The translations under genes were made by a program, and so were the position numbers. Of a stretch of DNA of 61,268 nt, positions 33,506-54,570 are shown in pieces. Under the pieces are notes generated by a model. The model did not search any database and was not told where the DNA came from. It saw nothing but the letters and a program-made list of their open reading frames with translations. Numbering within the stretch: the first letter of the stretch is position 1; each line of letters opens with the position of its first letter. Source of the DNA: Basidiobolus ranarum (taxonomy: Eukaryota > Basidiobolomycota > Basidiobolomycetes > Basidiobolales); the NCBI GenBank assembly GCA_040143965.1, contig JASJQH010000007.1:1-61268 (forward strand), read 5' to 3'.

Positions 33506-34389
33506 CATGTGATAAGTCGCTATTACCCTCACTCAGGGTAGTGGGAAAAAGCCCCTAGAAAAAGCATTTACGATACATCTGATATATGCTCCATGTATGA
33601 CAAATACCTTAGATAACTTTCTATGCTCTATCAGGCTAAACGAGTTAACACCTGACAGATAGCGTTTATTATCTCCCCAACCTTGTACACCACTTGGTTA
33701 CTAAAAGACTGATCAGCATTGGTTTCATAATCCAAGTGAGAAAGTTGCTTACTTTTGCTAACATACTAATTAATAATCCCCTGGCATGAGCACTTTGATA
33801 GAGTAGACCAAGGCTTAATAATGCTCTGTAACATAAAGAGTTGCTTACATGTGCCAGTATGTAACATCGATGCTAGTAAATAAATATTGGACGAAAAAAC
33901 GGGAAAAATGCTTCCATTCCGATGAAGCGGCTAATGCAAATGCAATGAAAAACTAGCCAATTTGATGTGACTGACACAGATTGAAGGGCAGGGGCAGGGG
34001 TACACCGTTAATTGCACTCCTAGTGAATAGTATCCGATCTGATCTGGTTCCCGATCACTCTATATTACTTTCCAATTCTAGGAGTACGCCAGTGAGAAAA
34101 TTCCCGCTTTTCTGTAAATTACCCCAGGTTAAGCAATTATTGGGTAGTTTTTTTCTTCTTCCCCTGTGATACTTAATATATATTCGTCGTCATAATACAA
34201 ACTTGGATCAAATTAAAGTCACTTTTAGAATAGCAACTGTTTGGAATTTGCATTTACTTTTTTGTGGTCAAATTATATTCGTCAGCTGAGCCGAGACCTC
34301 CAACCGATGATGCAGACAATGTTGAAAAAAACCACTCTAGTCAGCCAATATAAAACGAGTAATCTCCAGGGGTTTCCATCGTGATTTTC

Positions 34390-34397
34390 TATAAAAA
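34390..34397 (+). promoter_or_regulatory. TATA box upstream of the orphan small-protein gene
   Basis: TATAAAAA, followed by GGGTAGCCGTCACTACCC, a short perfect-arm hairpin (GGGTAG/CTACCC). It is about 170 nt before the ATG at 34561, so a longer leader or a leader intron is implied. Confidence 0.4.
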
Positions 34398-34560
34398 GGG
34401 TAGCCGTCACTACCCGTATGTTACATAGTCCTCCTCAGTTTACAGCCAGCCTACCCACGCCTGGACGTCGTCCATCAATACTTTACATTAAATTATCTTT
34501 GTTTACAAATATCCCAAATATCATCTCTCTAGCCAGAGAAGCTTGACTGTTATTATTATT

Positions 34561-35184
34561 ATGGATTATTTCTTCGATTTCATGTTAATGGAGAACCTGT
34601 TGGGAAGTTGCAATCGTAAACTTCGAAAGTACAATCGTTCCAAAAAAAGAGAGCAACATTTACGGAATCGTCTATTGCTCATCAATTTCCGTAAAGCAGC
34701 TAAACGGGAAATAGCTGCTCACAATGACGATGAAGATATAGAGTTTGTGGAAGTACCCATTCCTTCTCCAGAACCACACTCCCAACAATCTTGTGACGTG
34801 ATAACTGGTAAGAATTGGTTCTATTGTAGAACTCTACGTTTATATCATGGGTTAAGCGTTGCTGTTGATCAAATATTCACATCACTATTTTAAGATACGA
34901 AGCAAGGCAAGGAACTTTGTCCTAGCGCATATTCTGGAAATGGTGTTGAATTTGGTTGGTATTTTATGTTGGCTTTACATTTTTAAATTGTTGACTAAAC
35001 AATGTCACGGATACCTTCAGAATCATCATGTCAACCCTTGATAGCCCATGAGCAATCGTCATCATACGAATATACAGAACCAACTTCTTGTCACCCCAGT
35101 GAAACTGGCAAGCGTTGTCGCCAAGGGGTGTGGAACGAGGAGGATAGCATTCAAAGTGAAAAAAGAGCAAGATTGTGTTTCTAG
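34561..35184 (+). CDS. Orphan small nuclear-type protein (136 aa)
   Basis: Two exons (34561-34807 and 35021-35184) joined by a 213-nt intron, long for this window, give about 136 aa. The product starts MDYFFDFMLMENLL. A very basic helix follows (RKLRKYNRSKKREQHLRNR and FRKAAKREI), then an acidic/hydrophobic stretch DDEDIEFVEVPIPSPEP that resembles a SUMO-interaction motif. A C-terminal basic patch KRARLCF ends the protein. No family is recognised. The basic segments could be nuclear-localisation signals. Support for the gene: a TATA box upstream, matching splice phases, and an open downstream exon. The intron join is inferred. Confidence 0.5.
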
Positions 35185-35910
35185 TTTCACTTTCTTCAGT
35201 CACAAGTTCATCATGCATATTTCACCCAAATGGATTTGTATTTTTCGCCTACTCCCCACATGCCCTTGAACACATCATTCTCATTCAAAACGTATATAGA
35301 ATTTATTTTAGTCTCACCTAATACCTCATTAGTTAGCATTCCTCACGGTTTTCCGATTGCTTTCAAAATCCTACTGTTTGTACAAAAGATTCATAAAAAA
35401 GACAAGTCGCATAAAATGTAATATATCCTGTTTCAAGTACTTCTATTTTCCTTGAATGTACGTAAAGCATAACATGTATCCGCTCTGTATGCAACGGGTT
35501 TGACAAACAGTTCTCTTTACGCGCGTACAATGCCGATGGGAAGAGTGTGTGGATGGTAACTTGTAGATGGTGGGAACATTGTGTTTCTTGACACTATATA
35601 TGACTTCACCTGATCCAGTCTTTGGTAGTAATAATCTGGAGGTTCCTTTTTTGGAAGTTCACCCATTTTCTACTTGGATGGTTAATTGTTGCTACGGTTC
35701 AAATGTTCAGTTGTCCTTTTAGCCTCTCAAATTAATAGTAACGGGATTTCCGAAGATATCATTTGGTAATTTAAAATCGCAAAAAAATTCCTTTTTTTTT
35801 TTAATACGTGTGATTCAATTTCGAGATTCTAATTCCAAATACAAAGGTTATTTTTGGGTGTTACTTACGTCTTCGAATTCCACTTTTCCCTTTCGATTAT
35901 CTTGGAAATC
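35185..35910. other. Intergenic region upstream of ALA1
   Basis: About 0.7 kb. A poly-T run precedes the alanyl-tRNA synthetase start. No other feature is recognised. Confidence 0.5.
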
Positions 35911-39050
<3,140 letters not shown>

Positions 39051-39297
39051 TTTTCTAATATATAATTTATTGTTCATTTTCCTTTATAAGCATTCAACCT
39101 TGTTTTTTTAATTCTCAACATGACATTGTCTTGATTTTGAAAGCAAAATAAATCGATCAATATGGCTTCTCAATTAATATCTCTTCATATTACATTTGGA
39201 CGATGGACTAATGAGGGTGAATTTGATTTATTATATACTTTGAATCTAATCTCAAACTATGCTTGATTTCTCCTGTTAGGCAATGCAATAAGCATTT

Positions 39298-39850
39298 CTA
39301 TTTGGATTCTTTGGCAGCTTCTTCAGCGGCACGATTACGATGAACTCGTCTTTTGACAACGTATTCCGCCAAACGTTTTGGGAACAAATCATCACGCATA
39401 TGACCGGCTGAGGAATTCAACCATAAAATCGTTAGTGAAATACATAGAATGGCGTTGAAAGCAAACAAACTACTTACGTTTAACAACGACAATGCTGTCT
39501 AAAATTTTTAGAAAATAAATACAAACGCTTCAATTAGTACTGTGTAATGAGAAGAAACACAAGAGAATAACCTTAACCATAACATGGACTTACCTTTTTT
39601 GCCGAGGTTCTTTACGTCTGCTAGCAACTTAATCTCGATACCTTTCTTCTGTCTCATAACACCAGCACCACGCTATACAGGGATTTCCAAAACGATTTGT
39701 TATTAGTTAATTGGTATCTAAAACAAATATTCCATTACGTACACGAAACTCCAAGTTACTGCAAGTGATACGTGAAGGAGTCGAATAGACGCCCTTCGAG
39801 AAGGGACTAGCTAGAACGGAAACGACTGAACGAACTTTACTTTGAAACAT
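39298..39850 (-). CDS. MRPL50: Mitochondrial large-subunit ribosomal protein bL9m
   Basis: About five short exons. The first (from ATG 39850) begins MFQSKVRSVVSVLASPFSKG, an Arg/Ser-rich presequence. The core reads IEIKLLADVKNLGKK, then SIVVVK, then HMRDDLFPKRLAEYVVKRR. This is the bL9 N-domain pattern (VxLLxDVxxLGKKGDxVxVKxGYxRNxLxPxxxA), with the last part changed as in fungal mitochondrial homologues. The C-terminal domain of bacterial L9 is absent; the protein ends soon after (RAAEEAAKESK), consistent with mitochondrial members. Convergent with ALA1 and divergent from frataxin. Confidence 0.85.
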
Positions 39851-40126
39851 AGTCAAGAAGCTGAGAAAAGTAATAAGGTATTGGAATAATCCAAGAGTAA
39901 CTTTCACAGAATTGCTCTTCTGAAGAGATAATTTTTTCAAAATGCACCTTCAAATCAAATCTGGATGAAATTTCAAAATATCCGTTTCCTACAGAAAATC
40001 TTGATTATCATCGGGTTTTTGGATCCTTGAAATGATTGATATTCAAGGATATCCTTCCAATCGTAGAGCTGAGATGATTAAATATCAGTGGACCATATTG
40101 GAGCTCAGTTTGACTTGTCGAAAACC

Positions 40127-40825
40127 ATGTTGAGAGCTTTGAGAAATACTTTGAAAACTCCTACTTTAGCTTACTGTAAGAGCAAACAGTCTCAAAAAAC
40201 GCTTCTTAACCGATCTTTTTTTAGCTCAGCATGGAATCCCTACCGTGCTAGGTAACAACCAAAGAAATTCAATTTATTCTTTATTAGTTTAGTTTGTAAC
40301 TTATTTACGCTTCTCTCGTACATGTATCCACTTAGTGACATCGACAGTAATGCTTATCACGCTCACTCTAATGAGACCATGGACACTCTTTTAGAAAACT
40401 TGGAAGAATTAGGGGATAACGAGGACTACTCCGGCTTTGACGTTGAATATTCGGTAAGTCCATGCCAGCAGGTATATTTACGGTTGGCTTCAGGATACAG
40501 AAACAGGATATTAATAGAATATTATTCTTATTACAGAGTGGTGTTTTAACTTTGAAACTCGGAGACGCTGGAACTTATGTTATCAATAAACAGCCACCGA
40601 ATAAGCAAATCTGGCTTTCCTCACCCAAAAGGTAAAATCTAGTGAATTAGTCTTTAGAGTTATGTTATATTAAACGTTACTCGATTGCTCTCTAGTGGCC
40701 CAAAACGATTCGATTATGATGTTGACGCGGGCAAATGGTTCTATCAGCGAGACGACCATACTTTGGATGAGTTACTCAACCGGGAGTTAAGTGAGATTTT
40801 CAAGCGTGAGCTCAAAGTTCTTTAA
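40127..40825 (+). CDS. YFH1: Frataxin (iron-sulphur cluster assembly), mitochondrial
   Basis: Matrix protein that stimulates Fe-S cluster synthesis on the Nfs1-Isd11-Isu complex. Five exons give roughly 160 aa. Exon 1 ([16 protein letters not shown]) is a mitochondrial presequence. The frataxin core begins [19 protein letters not shown] with the acidic helix 1 ([13 protein letters not shown]). It continues with the strands [20 protein letters not shown] and [19 protein letters not shown], then WFYQRD, and the C-terminal helix [17 protein letters not shown]. The invariant Gly, Asn-Lys-Gln-Pro-Pro and the WLSSPxSGP loop are all present. The start shares a 276-bp divergent region with bL9m, so the two genes may be co-expressed. 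Confidence 0.95.
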
Positions 40826-41236
40826 GCATATCTGCCGAAATGTACAGGCACTTTTTTAAGCATTACTACCTTTGAACAAGCCAACTGCATCAAATTAAGC
40901 AGTAATCCCCTTCTTCATTGCAACTCACATTCCATCATGTTAAAAAATAAAGTGAGCACAACATCTGCTATGGTATCATTTCGTATCTGAATTCCGTATC
41001 AGGACTTCGCAATAATCATTGTGTACCTACCGCATATAATCATTTATGATGGCTTAGTGTCAATCTATACTAAGATTGATTAATTGAAGAAAGGGTGATT
41101 TCATCTTGAAAAACGTTGGGCCTGAGAGCAGTCCCGTTAGGTAATCATAATTTTATTATTATTCGCACAAATCGCCACTTTTTCGTTGACACAAGCCTTT
41201 ATTCCGTTTGGATTTGGTAATGCTAGTTATCTCCTC
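40826..41236. other. Intergenic region upstream of VPS15 copy A
   Basis: About 0.4 kb, AT-rich. No clear TATA box. It shows no evident long similarity to the region upstream of copy B (53909-54570), so the duplication seems confined to the gene itself. Confidence 0.5.
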
Positions 41237-46838
<5,602 letters not shown>

Positions 46839-47107
46839 AAAGTGTCAAGTATATCATTGAAATCATCTATTCCTTCTTCCCCTATCCCCCCCACCATGAC
46901 AAGTATACATAAATCTTCATCCCCAATCATATACTAGTTTCAATAGGTAAGTAGCTGTTGAAATGAATTTCTCTGGAGAAATGTTTATTTAAAATTGAAG
47001 TAGAAAGACAATGAGGTAGAGATGGGGGAAGAAGGGAAAGGGAAAGGGAAAGAGAAAGAGAGGGAAACATCCATATTCAAGCAAATAATCGAATTTATCA
47101 AACTTTA
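46839..47107. other. Spacer between the two convergent VPS15 genes
   Basis: 269 bp at the centre of the inverted duplication, holding both 3' ends. It contains a T/C-rich stretch near 46865-46895 and the purine tract listed separately. Confidence 0.6.
47028..47067. repeat. Purine-rich GGGAAA-type tract
   Basis: An almost uninterrupted run of G and A with several GGGAAA and AGAGAAAG units. It is a mirror-repeat-rich polypurine tract of the type that can adopt triplex DNA, at the centre of the inverted VPS15 pair. Confidence 0.75.
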
Positions 47108-50100
47108 TTAGCGAAATACTTTGATCACTCCTTCTCTATCAGCGCTGACCAAGATAGTATACGGTACCTCGACTAGCTGGATATCATTGATACAATCCGT
47201 ATGATTATTGATCAACATTTGTTGTAGTTGGGGTACGGGATTGCCAATTCTTGGAGTGGCACCAACTCCAGCTTTAGCTTTGTGATTGTTGGATGGATTT
47301 CGTGCTCTAGGTGGGGTTTCGATGTGAAATGTGATTCCATTATGAATCAATTTACTAAGATATTGAGTAAGAAAAAGGTTAATTAGAGAACAACATGGAA
47401 GGTAACACTCTTCTGCACTTTTGTTTCAGTGATCATTACTTGCCTGAAATTGGGTTTCGGTTCATTTATATGTAACCCACTGATAACGTAGGAACCTTCG
47501 GGGTGCTCAATGTCCCAGTACCTTATTTTCCCCACACCTGCAGTCAAGATATAATTTGTATTCACTGGGGATATCATGGATTTGATGGAGTTATCTTGGA
47601 ATGCAGAAAATCCATTTTGACCGGGGTTTAATACGTTCTTTAGAAACGTTTCTTTACTGGGTATATCCTGGGGCTTTAGAGTAGGATGAGATAGGTGTGA
47701 TTAGTAAGAGATCCGAAGGTTAATCAAGTAAAGGATGTATGAAATGAAACATAAGAATTTCTTACCTTTAACATGTCCGATCCAATTTTGGTGGATCTTC
47801 GGTCATCCACCGAACGTACCATAAATACCTCTTTACACTCAACCTTTTCAATATCCCACAGAGAAACCTCGTTGTTTCCTGCGGCTACCAGGACGTGTCT
47901 ACCTCTGCTAGAGGGACCCATGTAAAGTACCAATCGATTGATGGAGGTTTTACTCGGATGAATCCAGGATCTTAATGAAATGTGAAATCTTAAATCCCAT
48001 AAAGTAAGAATACCCCGGTTCGTGCCAACCAGTATCCACGCTCGATGAGGATCAATCACGAACGACGTAATTACTCCTACAGAAAAGTTAGTTTCAAGAG
48101 AGCAAAGGATCGTCAATGTTGTAAGAGAATTACCAAAGTTGGTTGGATTCTGAAGGATCCAGACAACTTGAGTCTTCCGTAGATCGAACCCGTAGATATT
48201 TCCTTTCGTAGTGGCATAGACAAGTAGTGACTCTTGCTCTACAAATAAACCATTTTAGAAGTTGGATTGATTGAAAGAAGGTCAAAGGGTTAAATAGGAT
48301 ACCGGTGTTGAAATGCTCGATTGTCACCACATGTTCTTCTCTTAATACTATTTTCCTCACAGTCTGGCATTTGCCATACTTGGGAGCGGTGTTGTTTCCC
48401 TGATAATCAACTCTATTGTACTGGGTCAGTCTATATCTCCATCCAGTCACAATTGAGTGGGGGCTTTACCTGAAAATATGGATGGTTCCATCGTCGGAAG
48501 CCGAAGCAATGCTGTAAGTGTTTTCAATGAAAGTCATACACTTGATTTTCCCCTCTACATGGACCAGATCAGTTTCTTTTCATTCTTCAAGAAATCGGTA
48601 GCTTACCTTGTAGATTATACGTTACTCTAGGTTTCGTGGTAGGATTCTTCTCCAATCGAGAGCAATCCCAAATCTTGATTGTTCCATCATCACTACACGA
48701 CGCGAAGAAGCTATGGTCAGGCGCGATGCATATCTGATTCACGGAGGCTTTATGAGCTGTGAGATTGGCGATAAGTGTACCTAAACATTTCAAACGTTAT
48801 AGTACGGGAAATAGGAGAAACATGGCCGGATATGACTGTACCCTCCAATTTGCAATCAAATATGGTCGAGTTCACTGAGTTCTTATTGAATGCACGCCTA
48901 TTGCGTGCAATAATCGCCATAGATAGATGCGGTCCCAGTTCTGGTACAAATGTTACTAAGTAGTCTCGTCGATTAACATGGTTCATTCACATTGATTAAA
49001 TTACCAGCTAACGGTCTTGGAAATGCCTCCAGTGACTTTTTATCCAACAACGGCTTGAGTGTGCGGTCTTTTCCATCTGTAATGAGGTGAAATCATAGAG
49101 AGTTAGCCTTAAGTATATATACATATATATTATAATAGCCAAGTTCTCAAACTAGTCGTGTTTCAACCTTTGTTCCAACCATTAGTTGAGCTGGGAGTAT
49201 TCGGGACACCCTGGCCCTTAATGGAGTCCTTGTCAATTTTACCATCTTGCTGAAACTCATCAATTCCATGCTCTGAAATGGGTATTTCGAGGGTAGCCGT
49301 AATGCTGGCTGCATTCGTACCCGTTGCGGCCGAACTTTTGACAGTTGGAGAAGAAGCGACTGATGGTAGATGTGAATTACTTCTGGATATTGGAGTGGAT
49401 AGGATAGGAATTGAGTTGATACTAGTCTCTGAGTAGTTATGAAGTTGAAATCCACTGAAATGCCGTTTCTGAGCTTTGGAATTGAGGCTATATGAGGAGG
49501 GACTTCCATCATGCGTCTCCAGATCTTGAGTGCTTTTCATGGACACACTGTCACTGGTAGCTTTCGCTAGTGGTACGTCGGGAAAGAGATGCGGCCTGTT
49601 GGACGATATCGAAGAGCGCCTAGAAAATCATCGTAACTCTGGTTATATAACTCTCTCGAGTTTTTCCTTTATATGCATTTACCTGCTGCTACCGGAAGCC
49701 TACATACGCAATTACAAAGATCAATACGATGGTTTGGTAAAATGAGTCGATAGAAACAGAACTGATAATTACCTCGGATGGCATCGCTTTCTTCGAACTC
49801 TTTTTACTTTGGTCGAGTCGCTGTTGAGAATCATCGGGAAATGGGGATGTCAGAAACACCGTTCTAGGAGTTATACCCAGGTCTTTGAGCATTATGGATC
49901 CATTCTAAGATAAATTGAGTTTAGATTTTGAGTTTCAGTTCAACAAGTCAATCAGTTGACATCTACTTCGATTTCAATCCTATTCTTGAGATTAGCGGAA
50001 ACCTTTACGCGTAAACTCTGTTTAGCCCGGGACAGTTTAAGCAAATACTCTCTCATAAACAAGAGCTTCTCCAAGTCTTCCGCGGTCATCCCAAGTTGTT

Positions 50101-53100
50101 GGAGCTTAGTAAAGTTCGATTTGTCCCTAAACAAATATGAACTTGTTAACGCTGCATTAAAAGCAAATACATACTCAAGAGAGCTTACACATCCGAAAAC
50201 TTGGCAGGAATGGGGGGAAGGGCCGATGAGTCGTTCTTCAGTTGATTCAGTAAGATATCATCAAGAATGAGAAACGTTGGGGATTGACTAGCCCATTGCA
50301 GTACTTGGTCAAAGATTATCCTATCAATCTAAAGGAGGGGCCATTCAATTAACTAAAATTCTAAAACGCTTATTGAGTAGTTCTTACTCGCGATTTGGCT
50401 GCTTCTAATAGCTCCTTTTCCGTCAAACTAATAATATCAGTTTTGAGGAAAGGGCGGATGGTCGGATATATAAAGCACCATACATCTGGGACAGTCAGAA
50501 TCTTACCACAAGATACGATGAAGGAAATGGCCCCTTGGGTACAATTCTTCGGGTCAGAAAATACATAACGAGTCAATATTCTACACAAGTATACCAACCA
50601 TAAGAGATCCACGTGTTTGGGTGGCATATTAACGGAGCCACCACTCCAACAAGTTCCCACACTTTGATCTTGTTGAAAAGGCCTAATCCAGCTAGGGAAG
50701 CAAGAGAATTCAACACTTTCTGAACAACAAATTCCTCGGGATCTACAAACATGTTATACTTAGTCTTCATCAGAAAATATAAACTTACCAATAATACTTC
50801 AATGGTTACTGGAAATTACCTATCAATGATTGCACCATCAATGGTAAGATATATTCTTCCAAACTCTTTCCTCCAACAAATGTACCAACTCCAACAATAG
50901 TTTCAAAGAAAGCCCCTCGAAGCATACCATCTTGATCGTTGAGATATGTGATCATGTGTGAAAGAAGGAAATCGTTTGCCTTCTGCCGTCCGAAAAACAC
51001 GCATAGTCGAGTGATTCCCGACAGGAGCGCCCTTTTAATTGAGCTTTCCTGGTCTATCAGAAGTATGGTAACTTGCTCTTGAATATGCAATTGAAGATCA
51101 ACCAAAGCGATATCGTAGGTGGCCTAAGTAATTAATGAGCGAAAAGAAGTTCATCACCTATCAAAGGGCGTTTATTTACCTCGTAAGGAGAGTTTCCATC
51201 GGCCTCATTGTCCATTTCATTCTCAGTTGCTGTCTTGAAAGCCTGAATTTAGCGATTAGTGGTTAACATAGATCTTGAATCAGTCAGTAGAATATCAAAT
51301 CTGACCTGAGAAAGCTCCAAGAACCTCAGTGCAGTTTCGGATAAAGATGCGATACATGCAGCGTAAGTAGTTCGCGTAAAAATCTCAGGATCCGTGGCGA
51401 ATCGACGAAGATGTGGAAATATGAATTCCGGAAAAATATTTGAATTGATAGGGGTGATGGTCTCTACGGTAGATAGCTATTGCATTAATGAAAATAGCTC
51501 TTTAGTAAAGTTTATCCTAGTCAATAGAAACTATGAAGTCTTCGAACCAGTTCAGTCATTGCTTTGACAGCGCTCCCCCTGACCAAGCTCACTCTGTCGT
51601 TTAGTAGACTAACAATATATGGAAGTAGCCTATCTAGCTTCATGTCATCACTCAAATGCTCACTTATAGCGAGCAACATATCCAACGCATAGAGTTTTGA
51701 CGATGGATATACAGCATTCCGAATAGATGAACATATCAGCGATAGGAAGACGACCGCGCCTTCATCGTCTACGATTACAAAGCTATTTAGTCAGTGGAAA
51801 AATGTGGAGGTGTATACAAAGATCAAAGGGAAACCTGAATTCAGTTTCGTTGTTTCGGAAATTGTTGAAGAAGAGTCGTAGTGCGGTATATTGTACTTAA
51901 CCGGAAGAAAGTTCTGCACAAGAGGGATTTAATATTAGGCCCAATTTATGTAATATTAGATGGAGATTTAGCACTTACGTTGACTTTACGCGAAAAGCCG
52001 CGTCCTAGGGTGGTACATTGAAATTAACACAAGTATCCAAATAAACAACAATACGGATAGCCACTTACGACCAATCTTCTTTTCCTGTGATGCATTTCCT
52101 TTTCCATCGGAGTCGTAGAATCCAAGGAAATAGGCAATTTTGTCAAAATCGTTGTAGAGTTTCTCGATTCTTGCGTCTGCATCATTTGGAGATCCATCAG
52201 CACTGGAGGGCAAAGATGCAGCGTGTGTATCAATGACCGTTGCCAAATATTGATGAAGAAATGTGTAAAAGTAAGAAGGAAATGATAAATCTCGCCTAAC
52301 AATAGTTGATAACAATTCTTAATGTCAATCGCTTTCTGTACTTTAATATCTAGTGCGTACCATTCAGACAAATATCGCTCAGCAGAATATCGCTTGTGAG
52401 GTTCTAGCTGAATCATATGCTTGACCATTTCCTAGTTTTGCGTGGATAGTTAGCACGCAGTTATACGCAACAAGTATTACTGAACTTACTCTGATATCCG
52501 GGTCTTCAATCTTTTCCAGCTCAGAGGTCGGATCGTATTCATTTCGCTTGTAACTCAGAAGTTGAGAAAAGGAAAAGACCGGTGTTCCTTCCAAAAACAG
52601 TTCTGCGATTACACACCTGAACCATAATGGATTAGCATAAATAAACAAATATCTTTGCAATCCTTATACAAACCCTAAAGAAAAAATATCCATGGCTTCC
52701 GTCAATTTCGTTTCTTTCTTCGGAGTTTCAAACTATGGACATAACATTATTGACTTATTCCTTCAATTGTTGGAGTTCTCACTCTAAGATATGAGCTTAC
52801 ATTTTCTCCTTCGTGTCCGGAGTTATAAAATCTTTCCGGTGCTAAGTAACAAGATCGTCGCGAGGAGGTGTCGAAGAAGAAAGAAAAGTCCGCTGGATTA
52901 TCCTACAAGTAGTTCTAAGAACAAAATCTTCTATAATGAGAGTGATGTCGAAGCTTTCTAACCTCTGGTAAATAAGTTGGTTTGAAACTCGAAAAGTCTG
53001 ATAATAAAACCCAATTCCAACTGGTAACAAGAACATTTTCAGTTTTGAGGTCTCCATGATATATCTAAGAACTCAGCAAATAATATTAGAATTCTTTCTT

Positions 53101-53908
53101 TATAAATCTCCTTGTCAAGCTGTTAGCCACAAGAGGTGCATATTAACCTGGTTTGCATGCGCGTCCGCAACCGTCCGAAGTAACTGGAATGTTATCCATT
53201 TTTTCTCTATTAAGTCCAAGAACGGGCGAGTACTAGGAGAAGTGAGAAGTCAGCTTAAAGAATGACAAAATAATTTGAATGCAATCTCAATGTCGTTAAA
53301 ATATACCTAATTCTATCGTATAAGTTGGTGAAAAAATATTGACGAATGAGGTATACGGCTGTGTCTGTCTCAAAGATTCTTTGGTATGGTAAAGCATTTG
53401 GAACATCTACCAAGCCATCATGCTCCACTGTAAAGACAAAGTTAATAAGGCGTCGAAGAAAAATGACCATTGTATGTGTATATTAAAACTGTAAGATTTC
53501 TAAAAGAAAATCACTCAAAATATGAGGAAATTACCGTTAAGTTGATCAATGTATGGTTTTAAAGAGATGTCCGCATCTGGTTTTATGAAAATCTTCACTA
53601 CAACTGAGCCTTCTTTATGCTTTCCTCGTATAGTTTTCATAAATCTAGCACTTCCTAAACTATTTTTTTAAAAACGTTAAGTTGATTATGACTGTGACCA
53701 AGAGATTTCCATAGTATGTCAATCTTTCTGTAACGCAATATCTTGATTTGAAAGGATCTTTCTCACTACATAAATCTAGAGCTATGTATATCGAAAGTCA
53801 GAGAGAATTATACCTTTTCTCATATTGTATGTCCCCTAGCTCGCCTACATAGCTGTCAATACCTGCTGTAGCCGTAGAAGGTATTGTACTAGAAAAATTG
53901 TTACCCAT
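47108..53908 (-). CDS. VPS15: Vps15 (PI3-kinase regulatory kinase), copy B
   Basis: Second VPS15, in opposite orientation. The N-terminus [20 protein letters not shown] is nearly the same as in copy A, with the same myristoylation motif. Kinase landmarks: [40 protein letters not shown], catalytic-loop [36 protein letters not shown]. The HEAT, linker and WD40 regions follow, to [19 protein letters not shown] at the stop (47108). Both genes share the intron after YLSEW/YLAEW and the one after the NPTNF/NPVNY position, but B has about 18 further introns between them where A has none. Several exons are under 100 nt. All joins that I checked keep the frame, so B looks functional rather than decayed. 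In one 58-residue HEAT stretch A and B differ at 10 residues, while synonymous sites look heavily changed, so the duplication is old. Confidence 0.9.
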
Positions 53909-54570
53909 GTGGGGGAAGCACGCATATAGTTGAGTAATATATAGGTGTAATAATAGTTTGTAACAACGCGAGACAATCAGTATGAGATGGGACTGCCTTC
54001 GTCTGGTCAAAGAATGGAGTTAGATCGCACCAAATGACATAATAGCTGGATTGATTAATTGACGATTAATCATGTACCTCTGATAACTCATCCGTCTCCT
54101 AAACACTCAATCCTTGGAACATCTGCTAACTAGCAATCTGGGGTATAGGTTATGATGAATTTCAACAATTTGAATCTTTATTAGTAATGGCGTGCTATAT
54201 CACATGTATCATTTTACTTGGAGTAGATCGCTATCTAGATTAATGGGAATCTATGTGAAGTTAAGCTGTTCAACGACTTCTAATACGGATTAATCTTTTT
54301 GAATAATGAAATGTCATATTAAAGCAAATGAAGGGTAATAAAGGGTAGAAGTTTAATGCATATTAAAAGAGAAATTTAAGAAAGGTAAAAGAAGAGAACA
54401 AGAGATATAGATTCCCATGTCCTTTTTCTTTTTCATCGCTCATGTAAAGAAAAGAGTTTAAATCGAGACATGATATGAAACACGTAAAGGTAAGTCTGTA
54501 GGCAAGGTTAATCAAGAAATGGATGGGTTATGTTTAACAGGGCGCTAACTATCTATATAAATATGACTTT
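53909..54570. other. Intergenic region, VPS15 B promoter / PH-protein 3' end
   Basis: About 0.66 kb, AT-rich. Nothing recognised. Confidence 0.5.

Larger units (their letters stand above)
32922..34560. other. Long intergenic region upstream of YHM2 and the orphan gene
   Basis: About 1.6 kb between divergent starts. It contains a short hairpin element at 33421-33505 and the TATA box at 34390 near the right end. No coding region is supported. Confidence 0.5.

Noticed and set aside
47108-53908. VPS15 copy B as a decayed pseudogene
   Set aside because: Apparent frame interruptions coincide with good GT-AG introns, and the spliced frames follow copy A residue by residue.
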